A program made the translations under genes and the position numbers. The notes under the pieces are model-generated. The model worked only from the letters and a program-made list of their open reading frames with translations. It made no database searches and was not told the origin of the DNA. Shown here in pieces: positions 1 to 9,125 of a stretch of 64,000 nt of DNA. This DNA is from Emcibacteraceae bacterium (lineage in GTDB: Bacteria > Pseudomonadota > Alphaproteobacteria > Sphingomonadales > Emcibacteraceae). The DNA is taken from NCBI GenBank assembly GCA_021774795.1, contig JAJFIR010000031.1:310001-374000 (forward strand), read 5' to 3'. Each line of letters opens with the position of its first letter. Within the stretch, counting starts at the first letter, position 1.

Positions 1-582
1 TCCATCTTCAAATCCAAATGTCGCGTGCGTATATTCATAAGCCTGTATTCCGGTAAATGCTGCCCCTAAAAGAATAGTATAAAGAAGCATTTGTTTAAAC
101 ATTGCGCGGTCACCTTCAACAAGTGAATGATGGGCCCATGTTACAGTACAACCTGAAAGAAGAAGAACCAATGTATTCACAAGCGGTAAATGCCACGGAT
201 CAAGTGTTTCAATTCCTTCGGGCGGCCAAACAAAATTAATCGCTTCTGTCGGGAAAACACTGGCGTTAAAGAATGCCCAAAACCACGCTATAAAAAACAT
301 AACTTCTGAAACAATGAATAAGAACATGCCATAGCGAAGGCCGAGTTGCACTATTGGTTTATGATGGCCATCGTATTCACCTTCCTTAATAACATCCCCC
401 CACCAGCTATAAGCGCCAAAAATTATCAGCAACGCGCCGACGATTAGCACCCAACTCGTATCAAAATGCATATACATAATACCACCAAGGAATAAAACGA
501 ATGCAGCGAATGCACAGAATATTGGCCAAGGACTTGGATCTACCAAGTGGTAGTTATGGTTTGGTGCGTGTGAATCTGACAT
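1..582 (-). CDS. coxC: Cytochrome c oxidase subunit III (partial, cut by window edge)
   Basis: Subunit III of the aa3-type cytochrome c oxidase, an inner-membrane protein that stabilises the catalytic subunits. Translating the minus strand from the ATG at 582 gives a protein beginning MSDSHAPNHNYHLVDPSPWP, the usual start of alphaproteobacterial CoxC. Several membrane helices follow, then a WAHHSL motif around residue 155. The frame is open to base 1, so about 194 residues are present and the C-terminal third lies outside the window. It is the last visible gene of the ctaC-ctaD-ctaB-coxF-ctaG-coxC run, 28 bases after ctaG. The identity is secure; the end is not visible. Confidence 0.93.
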   Translation of the reverse strand, partial: MSDSHAPNHNYHLVDPSPWPIFCAFAAFVLFLGGIMYMHFDTSWVLIVGALLIIFGAYSWWGDVIKEGEYDGHHKPIVQLGLRYGMFLFIVSEVMFFIAWFWAFFNASVFPTEAINFVWPPEGIETLDPWHLPLVNTLVLLLSGCTVTWAHHSLVEGDRAMFKQMLLYTILLGAAFTGIQAYEYTHATFGFEDG

Positions 583-610
583 AAATTGTTCCTTTTATAT
601 CTACATATAT

Positions 611-1177
611 CTATTCAAATTGTTTATTATAATCTTCTGACTGGAAAAACGTATATGAAAGCGTCATTTCCTTAATCTCATCCACGTCTTCGTCTTCGTC
701 GAATTCCGGATCAATATAAAAGCTAACCGCCATATCAACTTCCTCGCCTGGCTGTAATGTTTGCTCGGTAAAGCAAAAACACGCGATTTTGTTAAAATAA
801 TAAGCGGTTTTAAATGGAGTCACATTAAAGGTTGCAACGCCGGTTATCGGTTCATCACTATTATTAACAGCCTTATAAAAGATCAGGGCTTCTTCACCTA
901 CTCTTACTTTTACTCTTCTTTGCACCGGTTTGAAATACCAAGGCAGTTTTCCGTTAACGTCCGCATTAAATAAAACTGTCACTTCACGATCAAGAATCAT
1001 ACTTTCATCCGGCGCATATTCCGCTTTTCCAGTCGTGCCGCCTATACCTGTTGCCTGACAAAACATTTGATATAAAGGAACTGAGGCAACTACGAGCATC
1101 GCCATTGAGAATAAAATCCCAAGTGTAAAAAATAATGTTTTCGTGTTCGCATTTCTGGTTTGTACCGACATGGTCAT
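611..1177 (-). CDS. ctaG: Cytochrome c oxidase assembly protein CtaG/Cox11
   Basis: Copper chaperone that delivers copper to the CuB site of cytochrome c oxidase subunit I. The 188-residue protein has one N-terminal membrane anchor (about residues 15-36) followed by a periplasmic domain. The copper-binding CFCF motif lies at residues 133-136, with a further Cys at 40, as in the Cox11 family. Length matches the family. It starts 5 bases after coxF and precedes coxC, so it is co-transcribed with the oxidase genes. A second in-frame ATG two codons later is an alternative start. Confidence 0.95.
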   Translation of the reverse strand: MTMSVQTRNANTKTLFFTLGILFSMAMLVVASVPLYQMFCQATGIGGTTGKAEYAPDESMILDREVTVLFNADVNGKLPWYFKPVQRRVKVRVGEEALIFYKAVNNSDEPITGVATFNVTPFKTAYYFNKIACFCFTEQTLQPGEEVDMAVSFYIDPEFDEDEDVDEIKEMTLSYTFFQSEDYNKQFE

Positions 1178-1182
1178 TGCAG

Positions 1183-1302
1183 TTACACTACTCCTAATTT
1201 AACGAGAGTGATAACAAAGAATAGTAAAACCAAGCCGCCGAGAATGGCCGCCATCGCGTAATTTCGACCCGCTCTTTTCTTGTGTTCTTCATGAAGTGGC
1301 AT
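1183..1302 (-). CDS. coxF: Small membrane protein CoxF (oxidase-associated)
   Basis: A 39-residue ORF on the minus strand, starting MPLHEEHKKRAGRNYAMAAI and containing one hydrophobic segment of about 20 residues. Its ATG abuts the ctaB stop codon with no spacing, and its own stop is 5 bases before ctaG, so it is translated within the oxidase operon. Small single-helix proteins at this exact position are annotated as CoxF in other alphaproteobacteria. The assignment rests on position, size and topology, and its role in oxidase assembly or function is poorly defined. Confidence 0.75.
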   Translation of the reverse strand: MPLHEEHKKRAGRNYAMAAILGGLVLLFFVITLVKLGVV

Positions 1303-2226
1303 TTAAAAAACCTTCTCTGTTAAGTTTTCTATTCCAAGTACGGCAAAAAGCGCAAATAGATAGAAAATAGAAAAGAAAAAAACCTTTTTAGCACTACCAC
1401 TATTTTCCTCGACAGTGGATTTATCGCTCAGCAGGGCAAATGAAAGCCAAATGAACATCCCGCCCAATAGCGCCGCAGTAGCCGCATAGAGTTCTCCCGC
1501 AAAGTTAAAGTACCAAGGCAATAAGGTAATAGGGACCATGGCAATTGTGTATAACATGATTTGCCTTTTCGTTGCGGTTTCACCGCTAACGACGGGTAAC
1601 ATAGGAATACCGGCATTGGCATAATCTTTACAGGCGTATAGCGACAGTGCCCAAAAATGCGGCGGTGTCCACATAAATATAATAGCAAACAAAACGGCAC
1701 TCTCTATGCTTACACTTCCGGTAACAGCCGCCCATGCCACCATCGGCGGAAAGGCACCTGATGCGCCGCCAATAACGATATTTTGTGCGGTACGTCTTTT
1801 AAGCCACATCGTGTAAACAACCACATAAAAAAGAATAGTAACCAACAGTAATACTGCTGCCACAACGTTGACCATCAATCCCATTATAAGTACGGACGCA
1901 ACCGAAAGAGCAACGCCGAAATGAAGTGCTGATTGTGCATCGATGCGCCCAGAAGGAATAGGCCTATCGGCAGTTCGCCTCATTTTGGCATCAATATCTG
2001 CTTCATACCACATATTAAGACAGCCCGCAGCACCAGCGGCGACAGCGATACAAAGAAGAGCCGTAAACCCGATAACCGGATGAATATCACCCGGTGCCAC
2101 CAGCAACCCGATAAATGCCGTAAAAATAACCAAAGACATCACCCGCGGCTTGAGCAGGCTGAAATAATCACCCGCACTTGGCAGATGATATTCAGTGATA
2201 TTTTGGTTAGCGGACGTAATTTCCAT
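1303..2226 (-). CDS. ctaB: Protoheme IX farnesyltransferase (heme O synthase)
   Basis: Transfers a farnesyl group to protoheme to make heme O, the precursor of the heme A used by the neighbouring oxidase. It belongs to the UbiA prenyltransferase superfamily and has about nine membrane helices. The first Asp-rich prenyl-diphosphate/Mg site is seen at residues 71-79 (NMWYEADID), followed by KMRRTADRPI, typical of CtaB. The 307-residue length is normal. It lies 15 bases after ctaD and directly before coxF. Confidence 0.96.
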   Translation of the reverse strand: MEITSANQNITEYHLPSAGDYFSLLKPRVMSLVIFTAFIGLLVAPGDIHPVIGFTALLCIAVAAGAAGCLNMWYEADIDAKMRRTADRPIPSGRIDAQSALHFGVALSVASVLIMGLMVNVVAAVLLLVTILFYVVVYTMWLKRRTAQNIVIGGASGAFPPMVAWAAVTGSVSIESAVLFAIIFMWTPPHFWALSLYACKDYANAGIPMLPVVSGETATKRQIMLYTIAMVPITLLPWYFNFAGELYAATAALLGGMFIWLSFALLSDKSTVEENSGSAKKVFFFSIFYLFALFAVLGIENLTEKVF

Positions 2227-2241
2227 TTTACTATTTCTTTA

Positions 2242-3879
<1,638 letters not shown>

Positions 3880-3894
3880 TTAGAATTCTCCAGT

Positions 3895-4761
3895 TTATTG
3901 AGCAAACGCAAATTGTTGCGTACGCGGTGCATCAAGCGATGCATATTTTACCTTGGCTTCTTCAAGCCATGCTTCATATCTTTCTTGAGATACAACTTCA
4001 ACCATGATCGGCATAAAGCCATGACGTATACCGCATAGTTCTGAGCATTGCCCATAGTACATGCCTTCTTTCGTCGCCTTGAACCAAGTTTCGTTTAACT
4101 TCCCGGGTACTGCATCAATTTTTGCGCCAAATGCCGGAATTGTCCACGCATGAATAACATCAGTAGCTGTAACTTGAACACGAATTACTTTATTCACCGG
4201 TACAACAACACGTTCATCAGCACCAAGAAGCCGAGGATGATCTTTATAACCTTCATCTTCCTCCGTAAGCATTACGGCATCAAACATGATTTCTTCATAA
4301 TCGGGATATTCGTAAGACCAATACCATTGATTTCCAATCGCTTTAATTGTTACATCGGCTTCCGGTATAACATCCTGATTGTAAAGAAGTCTAAAAGACG
4401 GGATGGCAATAACTACCAATATTAAAATTGGCACTGTTGTCCACACAATTTCAAGCAGGGTATTATGTGTCGTCTTAGACGCAACGGGATTGGCTTTCGC
4501 ATTAAACTTAACAAATATATATAATAAAATGACCGTTACGAATATTGTGATTGCGGTGATGATCCACATGAGCAAATTATGAAACGCTATTGTCTCTTCC
4601 ATAATCGGTGACGCGGCTTGCATGAAGCCTAATTGCCCGGGTGCCGCGCTATGAATGCCATCAGACGCCGGATGGACTCTTCCCTGTGCACTCGCAAAAC
4701 CGGTGCCGATGAATGTTATTATTAAAGTCACTATCATCAAATATGTTTTTTTGAACAACAT
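3895..4761 (-). CDS. ctaC: Cytochrome c oxidase subunit II
   Basis: Carries the binuclear CuA centre that accepts electrons from cytochrome c on the periplasmic side. The 288-residue protein has a signal peptide (about residues 1-26), two membrane helices (about 60-85 and 105-125) and a cupredoxin domain. CuA ligands are H204, C239, E241, C243, H247 and M250 (in GQCSELCGIRHGFM). The aromatic electron-entry patch GNQWYWSYEYP is at 143-153. It is the first gene of the oxidase operon; its promoter must lie in the 4762-5112 region, which holds two FNR/FixK-like palindromes. Confidence 0.97.
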   Translation of the reverse strand: MLFKKTYLMIVTLIITFIGTGFASAQGRVHPASDGIHSAAPGQLGFMQAASPIMEETIAFHNLLMWIITAITIFVTVILLYIFVKFNAKANPVASKTTHNTLLEIVWTTVPILILVVIAIPSFRLLYNQDVIPEADVTIKAIGNQWYWSYEYPDYEEIMFDAVMLTEEDEGYKDHPRLLGADERVVVPVNKVIRVQVTATDVIHAWTIPAFGAKIDAVPGKLNETWFKATKEGMYYGQCSELCGIRHGFMPIMVEVVSQERYEAWLEEAKVKYASLDAPRTQQFAFAQ

Positions 4762-4900
4762 GTTCCTAATTACCCCTTAAATACGGATATGGATATAAAC
4801 GTTGTCGTAAATGGAAAAAGACAAAAAATCTTTATACTCGTGATAAAGACAATCCCCTGCTCCAAATAAAACGACCTTCGGGTGAGTTTATACCAGAATT

Positions 4901-4914
4901 TTGATCTAGCTCAA
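4901..4914. promoter_or_regulatory. FNR/FixK-like box, one mismatch
   Basis: TTGATCTAGCTCAA matches the FNR/FixK consensus TTGAT-N4-ATCAA except for one base in the right half-site. It is about 140 bases upstream of ctaC (minus strand) and about 200 upstream of the chosen tldD start. It lies 35 bases from a perfect box. Function is inferred from the motif alone. Confidence 0.4.
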
Positions 4915-4949
4915 GACTACAAGTGCAAAAAAATGTAATTTTATTTTCT

Positions 4950-4963
4950 TTGATATAGATCAA
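4950..4963. promoter_or_regulatory. Perfect FNR/FixK-type palindrome
   Basis: TTGATATAGATCAA is an exact match to TTGAT-N4-ATCAA, bound by FNR, FnrL, FixK or Anr regulators. It sits between the divergent ctaC and tldD genes. In alphaproteobacteria such regulators often lower aa3 oxidase expression when oxygen is scarce, so oxygen control of ctaC is the likeliest reading. Control of tldD cannot be excluded. Confidence 0.6.
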
Positions 4964-5112
4964 TAGATTCATTTGTCCTATTATTCAATTTTAGCGCAAT
5001 CGATTTTACGTTTTTTCGGCACTTTTGCTTGGGCTTGCAATTCATAAGTCAAATGGATATTACTAGGCACGACTTATTATTTCCCTCAAACATGAAAAGT
5101 TTATTTTTTCGT

Positions 5113-6558
5113 ATGAACAACATTTCTTCTGACAAATCGTATTTTTTTGCAAATGCTAATAGTGATTCTGGTCTTGATTCAATCCAAACCCAACGTTTGG
5201 TCGATGAAGCCTTACATGGAATGGATGACGGCGAACTGTATCTTCAATATGCACAATCAGAAACATTTTCATTCGATGATGGAAGGCTAAAAAATGCAGC
5301 ATATGATACATCAAAAGGATTTGGCTTAAGAAGCATTATCGATGATGTGACCGGTTTTGCTCACTCATCAGAATTGAGTGATGCAGCACTTCAAAGAGCC
5401 GTTGCGACAGTGCAAAGCATTAAGTCCGGCTCGGGCAGCACCCTTGCCATTCCACCACAACTTACCAATAAAAAAATTTACAGCGACGAAAACCCACTTG
5501 GCGGAGTTGAATTTAAAGACAAAATTCAAATATTGCAGGAAATAGACGAATATGCCCGTTCCAAAGATCCAAAAATATGCCAGGTAAGCTGCTCTATTTC
5601 TGGTGAATGGCAGATAGTCGAAATTATTCGCCCCGGCGGTCACAGGGTTCGCGACGTGAGGCCGTTGGTACGGCTCAACGTAAGTGTTGTTGCCAAACAC
5701 AAAGATAAAATGGAAAGCGGATATGAAGGTTCTGGCGGAAGATATACTTATAATCAGCTACTAACGCCCGAAAACTGGAAACAACAAACAGACAACGCCA
5801 TTCGTCAAGCTATCTTAAATTTGGACAGTGTTCCCGCACCTGCGGGCGAGATGGATGTGGTTCTGGGGCCCGGATGGCCAGGTGTGCTGTTGCACGAGGC
5901 GATTGGTCATGGTTTAGAAGGCGATTTTAACCGAAAAGGCACGTCCGCGTTTGCTGGCCTGATGGGCGGGCGAATTGCTGCAAAAGGCGTTACCGTTGTT
6001 GATGACGGCACCCTGGAAAACAGACGCGGATCGCTTAATTTTGATGACGAAGGAACTTCGACAAATTGTACGACCCTAATTGAAGACGGTATATTAGTGG
6101 GATACATGCAAGACCGCATGAATGCGCGTTTGATGGGTAGCACGTCTACAGGAAATGGACGCCGTCAAAGTTACGCTCATCAACCAATGCCGCGCATGAC
6201 AAACACTTATATGTTAAGCGGAAATCAGGATCCCGAAGAAATACTTGCCAGCGTTAATGACGGATTATATGCGGTTAATTTCGGGGGTGGGCAGGTTGAT
6301 ATAACCAACGGTAAATTCGTGTTTAGCTGCACAGAAGCCTATTTGATCAAAAATGGTAAGATTGACGCACCGGTGAAAGGCGCGACACTTATCGGCAGCG
6401 GTCCCGACGCCTTGAAACGAATAGGCGCAATTGGCAACGACCTTAAACTTGATAACGGTGTTGGCATCTGCGGTAAAGCAGGACAGTCTGTTCCCGTTGG
6501 TGTGGGTCAACCGACATTGCGGATTGATGGCATTACGGTTGGTGGAACGGATATTTAA
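5113..6558 (+). CDS. tldD: Metalloprotease TldD
   Basis: Catalytic subunit of the TldD/TldE(PmbA) zinc protease, a cytoplasmic heterodimer that cleaves unfolded peptides and processes some ribosomally made peptides. The zinc motif HEAIGH of the HEXXXH class is read from about 5895 to 5912. The N-terminal FDDGRLK and GFGLR stretches and the C-terminal GGTDI end are typical. The frame is open from 5029, but the extra N-terminus has no family resemblance. I chose the ATG at 5113 (481 residues) because it gives a normal family length; 5092 is an alternative and neither has a clear Shine-Dalgarno sequence. The partner pmbA is at 52536. Confidence 0.93.
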   Translation: MNNISSDKSYFFANANSDSGLDSIQTQRLVDEALHGMDDGELYLQYAQSETFSFDDGRLKNAAYDTSKGFGLRSIIDDVTGFAHSSELSDAALQRAVATVQSIKSGSGSTLAIPPQLTNKKIYSDENPLGGVEFKDKIQILQEIDEYARSKDPKICQVSCSISGEWQIVEIIRPGGHRVRDVRPLVRLNVSVVAKHKDKMESGYEGSGGRYTYNQLLTPENWKQQTDNAIRQAILNLDSVPAPAGEMDVVLGPGWPGVLLHEAIGHGLEGDFNRKGTSAFAGLMGGRIAAKGVTVVDDGTLENRRGSLNFDDEGTSTNCTTLIEDGILVGYMQDRMNARLMGSTSTGNGRRQSYAHQPMPRMTNTYMLSGNQDPEEILASVNDGLYAVNFGGGQVDITNGKFVFSCTEAYLIKNGKIDAPVKGATLIGSGPDALKRIGAIGNDLKLDNGVGICGKAGQSVPVGVGQPTLRIDGITVGGTDI

Positions 6559-6581
6559 GAATTATAAAAAGGCCAATATAA

Positions 6582-6797
6582 ATGTGGGATGATAGATATA
6601 GCGCAAAGGATTATATTTGCGGAACAAATCCAAACGACTTTTTGTTCGAATATGCGTATCAGATTCCGGAAAGAAAATTTCTTTGTGCCAATTTAACCAA
6701 ATTTAAAATTGAACCGGATCACCGGGACGCTATTATTTTAATTTTTTGCCACATTCCTGTCAGCTTGCGAAAAACGGTAAATAAAAATGCAGGGTAG
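6582..6797 (+). pseudogene. Remnant of TehB-like class I SAM methyltransferase (internal deletion, truncated)
   Basis: The 71-codon frame starts MWDDRYSAKDYICGTNPNDF, resembling the N-terminus of roughly 200-residue SAM-dependent methyltransferases of the TehB-like group. After residue 34 it jumps to ANLTKFKIEP then IILIFCHIPVSLRK, which in that family lies about 45 residues further on (xADLxxFxIEP and SIFCHLPxxLR). The skipped part would hold SAM-binding motif I (GEGEGRNA). The frame stops soon after, so the C-terminal half is also missing. The reading frame is intact across the deletion. It cannot be a working methyltransferase as written. The family match is from recall of the motifs, not from a search. 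Confidence 0.65.
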
Positions 6798-7797
6798 AAT
6801 TGCTTGGGTAGAATATGCAAAAGCCATTGGAATTCTGTTGGTCGTATACGGCCATGTTGCGAGAGGCGTATTCAACGCCAATCTCTCTATCGACGAACAA
6901 CAATTCCGTTTAATTGACAGTATAATATATAGTTTCCATATGCCTTTATTCTTTTTTCTTTCCGGCCTATTCTTTATGAATTCGATGCAGAAATGGGGTA
7001 AAGGAAATTTTATGCGGCTTAAGATTGGCAGTATCGTTTATCCCTATTTGCTGTGGTCATTGATTCAAGGTTTTATAGAGGTGTTTTTAAATTCTTATAC
7101 GAACAGGCCAATCAATTTTTCCGATGTCTTTGCCCTACTATATCAACCCAGAGCTCAGTTTTGGTTTTTATATGCGTTGATTATTATTTTTGCGTTGTCA
7201 CTGTTGCTTTACTACAACAACAAAAAGGCAAATAACGTGTTGGTATTTATATTGGCTATATTCCTGTTCGTTTTTCAACATGAAATTCCCACTATTTTTA
7301 ACCTACACTTTTTTAATTATTATTTTATCTATTTCTCCTTTGGAGTTTTATTCAGCTCCTTGATTGCCACTGATACTTTGGCTTCTAATAAGGCGCTATT
7401 CATAACAAGCTGTGGATTTATATTAGGCCAATATCTATTTCAATTAGAACATGATTATTTGATGGTTTATAGAAATATGCTCACGTTGATATTGGTTTTG
7501 ATGTCCATCATATTGGTAACAAGCTTATCAAAGCGTCTGGTAAAAATCCCGATAAGTTTTCTTGTCATAATTGGGAAAAATTCGTTTGCTATTTATTTGA
7601 TGCATGTAATATTTGGCAGTGGAGCGAGAATTATTCTAATAAACTTGTTCAACATTCATGATGTTACTGTTCACTTAATTATAGGATGCATTATGGGAGT
7701 AGCCCTTCCGATCTTGGCGGCGTATGCAGTAAACACTTATAAAATCCCTTTTATATTTTCGATACCCACTAAAAATCTATTCATAAACAAGCTTTAG
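6787..7797 (+). CDS. Acyltransferase 3 family membrane protein (fucose 4-O-acetylase-like)
   Basis: Integral membrane O-acyltransferase of 336 residues and about ten helices. The family signatures are an early YGHV (about residues 21-24), with the conserved His thought to be catalytic, and SFHMPLFFFLSGLFF (about 49-63). Such enzymes acetylate or succinylate sugars of surface polysaccharides or small molecules; the substrate is not predictable. The ATG overlaps the end of the upstream methyltransferase remnant by 11 bases. Its codons look more AT-rich than the neighbouring tldD, so it may have arrived with the event that broke the methyltransferase. No other polysaccharide genes are adjacent. 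Confidence 0.85.
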   Translation: MQGRIAWVEYAKAIGILLVVYGHVARGVFNANLSIDEQQFRLIDSIIYSFHMPLFFFLSGLFFMNSMQKWGKGNFMRLKIGSIVYPYLLWSLIQGFIEVFLNSYTNRPINFSDVFALLYQPRAQFWFLYALIIIFALSLLLYYNNKKANNVLVFILAIFLFVFQHEIPTIFNLHFFNYYFIYFSFGVLFSSLIATDTLASNKALFITSCGFILGQYLFQLEHDYLMVYRNMLTLILVLMSIILVTSLSKRLVKIPISFLVIIGKNSFAIYLMHVIFGSGARIILINLFNIHDVTVHLIIGCIMGVALPILAAYAVNTYKIPFIFSIPTKNLFINKL

Positions 7798-7878
7798 TTT
7801 TGACTTTCCACTTATTGGCGAAAAAAAATGAGCCAAAATACTCACCTACCGCAAAACAATTAGATTAAAAATCAATTA

Positions 7879-8292
7879 TTAATTTGACAATTTTTCTAAT
7901 GCCGTTATGGCTTTTAATCCATCCGCTTCCGGTACAAATATATGATCATGATAATACCCTGCGACAACATTTGCGCTTATATTTGCATCAGCGAGTGCAT
8001 TTGCAAATGCTGCGGTAAGCCCAACTGCTTCCAGGCTAGAATGCACTTGAAGCGTGATTTTATTAAAAGTTCCACTATAGGTCACAGCCGCTTGATCGGC
8101 CGTCTGTTTTGCAAGAATAACTGTTAAACCTTCTTCTTCCTGAAAAGTCCCGACTGGGTCCAATTTCAATAAAGTGTCGTCAAGTTTCTTATCAAAGCTA
8201 CAAAAAACATAAATATCGCTGCTTAACACTGGTTTCATTTGTTTTAGCAAAATATTTAAATCGCTAATTCCTTGCATGGTAATTTTCTCCAA
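7879..8292 (-). CDS. ACT-domain protein
   Basis: A 137-residue soluble protein that resembles small stand-alone proteins made of paired ACT-like domains. The N-terminal part ISDLNILLKQMKPVL and the C-terminal stretch VGLTAAFANALADANIS followed by NVVAGYYHDHIFVP are typical. ACT domains bind amino acids and usually regulate enzymes; the ligand here is unknown. GGAG 10 bases before the ATG supports the start. It follows tRNA-Ala on the same strand, with a strong hairpin between them. Confidence 0.75.
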   Translation of the reverse strand: MEKITMQGISDLNILLKQMKPVLSSDIYVFCSFDKKLDDTLLKLDPVGTFQEEEGLTVILAKQTADQAAVTYSGTFNKITLQVHSSLEAVGLTAAFANALADANISANVVAGYYHDHIFVPEADGLKAITALEKLSN

Positions 8293-8301
8293 TTGGATAT
8301 A

Positions 8302-8339
8302 GCAATGCCCGTCATTGAAAAGTCAAAAACGGGCATTGC
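8302..8339 (-). terminator. 11-bp perfect hairpin between tRNA-Ala and the ACT gene
   Basis: GCAATGCCCGT (8302-8312) and ACGGGCATTGC (8329-8339) form a perfect 11-bp stem with a 16-base loop. It lies 9 bases downstream of tRNA-Ala and 10 bases upstream of the ACT-domain start. There is no good U-tract on either strand, so it may be a weak terminator, a tRNA 3' processing structure or part of the ACT gene leader. Confidence 0.5.
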
Positions 8340-8348
8340 CAAAATGAA

Positions 8349-8424
8349 TGGTGGAGCTAAGCGGGCTCGAACCGCTGACCTCTACACTGCCAGTGTAGCG
8401 CTCTCCCAGCTGAGCTATAGCCCC
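8349..8424 (-). tRNA. tRNA-Ala (anticodon GGC)
   Basis: The reverse strand reads GGGGCTATAGCTCAGCTGGG at the 5' end, has the anticodon stem-loop CTACA-CTGGCAG-TGTAG with GGC at positions 34-36, a T-arm with GGTTCGAGCC, and ends GCTCCACCA. The 7-bp acceptor stem (GGGGCTA/TAGCTCC with one G-U pair) closes, and CCA is encoded. Total 76 bases. It reads alanine GCC/GCU codons. Confidence 0.97.
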
Positions 8425-8524
8425 TTGTTGCTCATTCCTGATCTGGTTTGAAATGACACCGACGATTTATTGGCGCAACTTATTCGCCCTAACATTTTTA
8501 ATCAATAACAAAAACAAATTTAAA

Positions 8525-8881
8525 TCAATCGTCTACTGGTTTCTCAATTGGTGCATCTACTACCGCTGCAACGTTGGTATCATCATCATCACTCAATACA
8601 ACGGTATTATCATCTGGCGGGATCACAGCATCATCTTCTTCTTCAACGAGAAGGCTATCATCATCAAGCAGATCTTCCGCAGCTTCTTCATCTTTTTCAG
8701 ACTGCCTTTTTTCGGATATAAGTTCAATCGAATGAGTTTTGCTTTTTAAGATAATTTCCGGTTTAAACTTATTCTCACAACTTACGCAAACGATCGGCTC
8801 AAATTCACCTAAGTCGTAAAATCTGGTACCACATTTCGGGCATTGACGTTTCTCGCCCCACTCCGCTTTTGCCAAAGTCAT
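8525..8881 (-). CDS. TIGR02300 / FYDLN-acid family protein
   Basis: A 118-residue protein of a family largely confined to alphaproteobacteria. The N-terminal half has two Cys pairs (CPKCGTRFYDL and CVSCENKF) forming a probable zinc ribbon around the FYDL motif that names the family. The C-terminal half (about residues 60-118) is a disordered, strongly acidic Asp/Glu tract. Function is unknown. It lies beside aroA-cmk-rpsA, its usual neighbourhood, and is transcribed away from aroA. Confidence 0.88.
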   Translation of the reverse strand: MTLAKAEWGEKRQCPKCGTRFYDLGEFEPIVCVSCENKFKPEIILKSKTHSIELISEKRQSEKDEEAAEDLLDDDSLLVEEEDDAVIPPDDNTVVLSDDDDTNVAAVVDAPIEKPVDD

Positions 8882-9125
8882 TCTCCTCAGAACATAATCT
8901 ATTGGTTCATTAATATGTAGATAGGTGCGTTAGCAGCCCATAAAAAACCATCATTTGCCACGTTAGAAGCCAACTGTCAAAGCCTATTATGACAAAAGTG
9001 CTATCTTTAATCATAAAAGTCGCCATTTATTAAAAAAGACACACAAAAAGTGACACATAAAGAATTTTTTGTGTTATCCCACTATTAAAAATAACAATAG
9101 ATAATTCGGATATATAATAAGCAGC

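Noticed and set aside
6787-7797. Capsule or O-antigen locus around the acyltransferase
   Set aside because: No polysaccharide genes lie nearby; neighbours are tldD and an ACT-domain gene, so only a lone acyltransferase can be supported.
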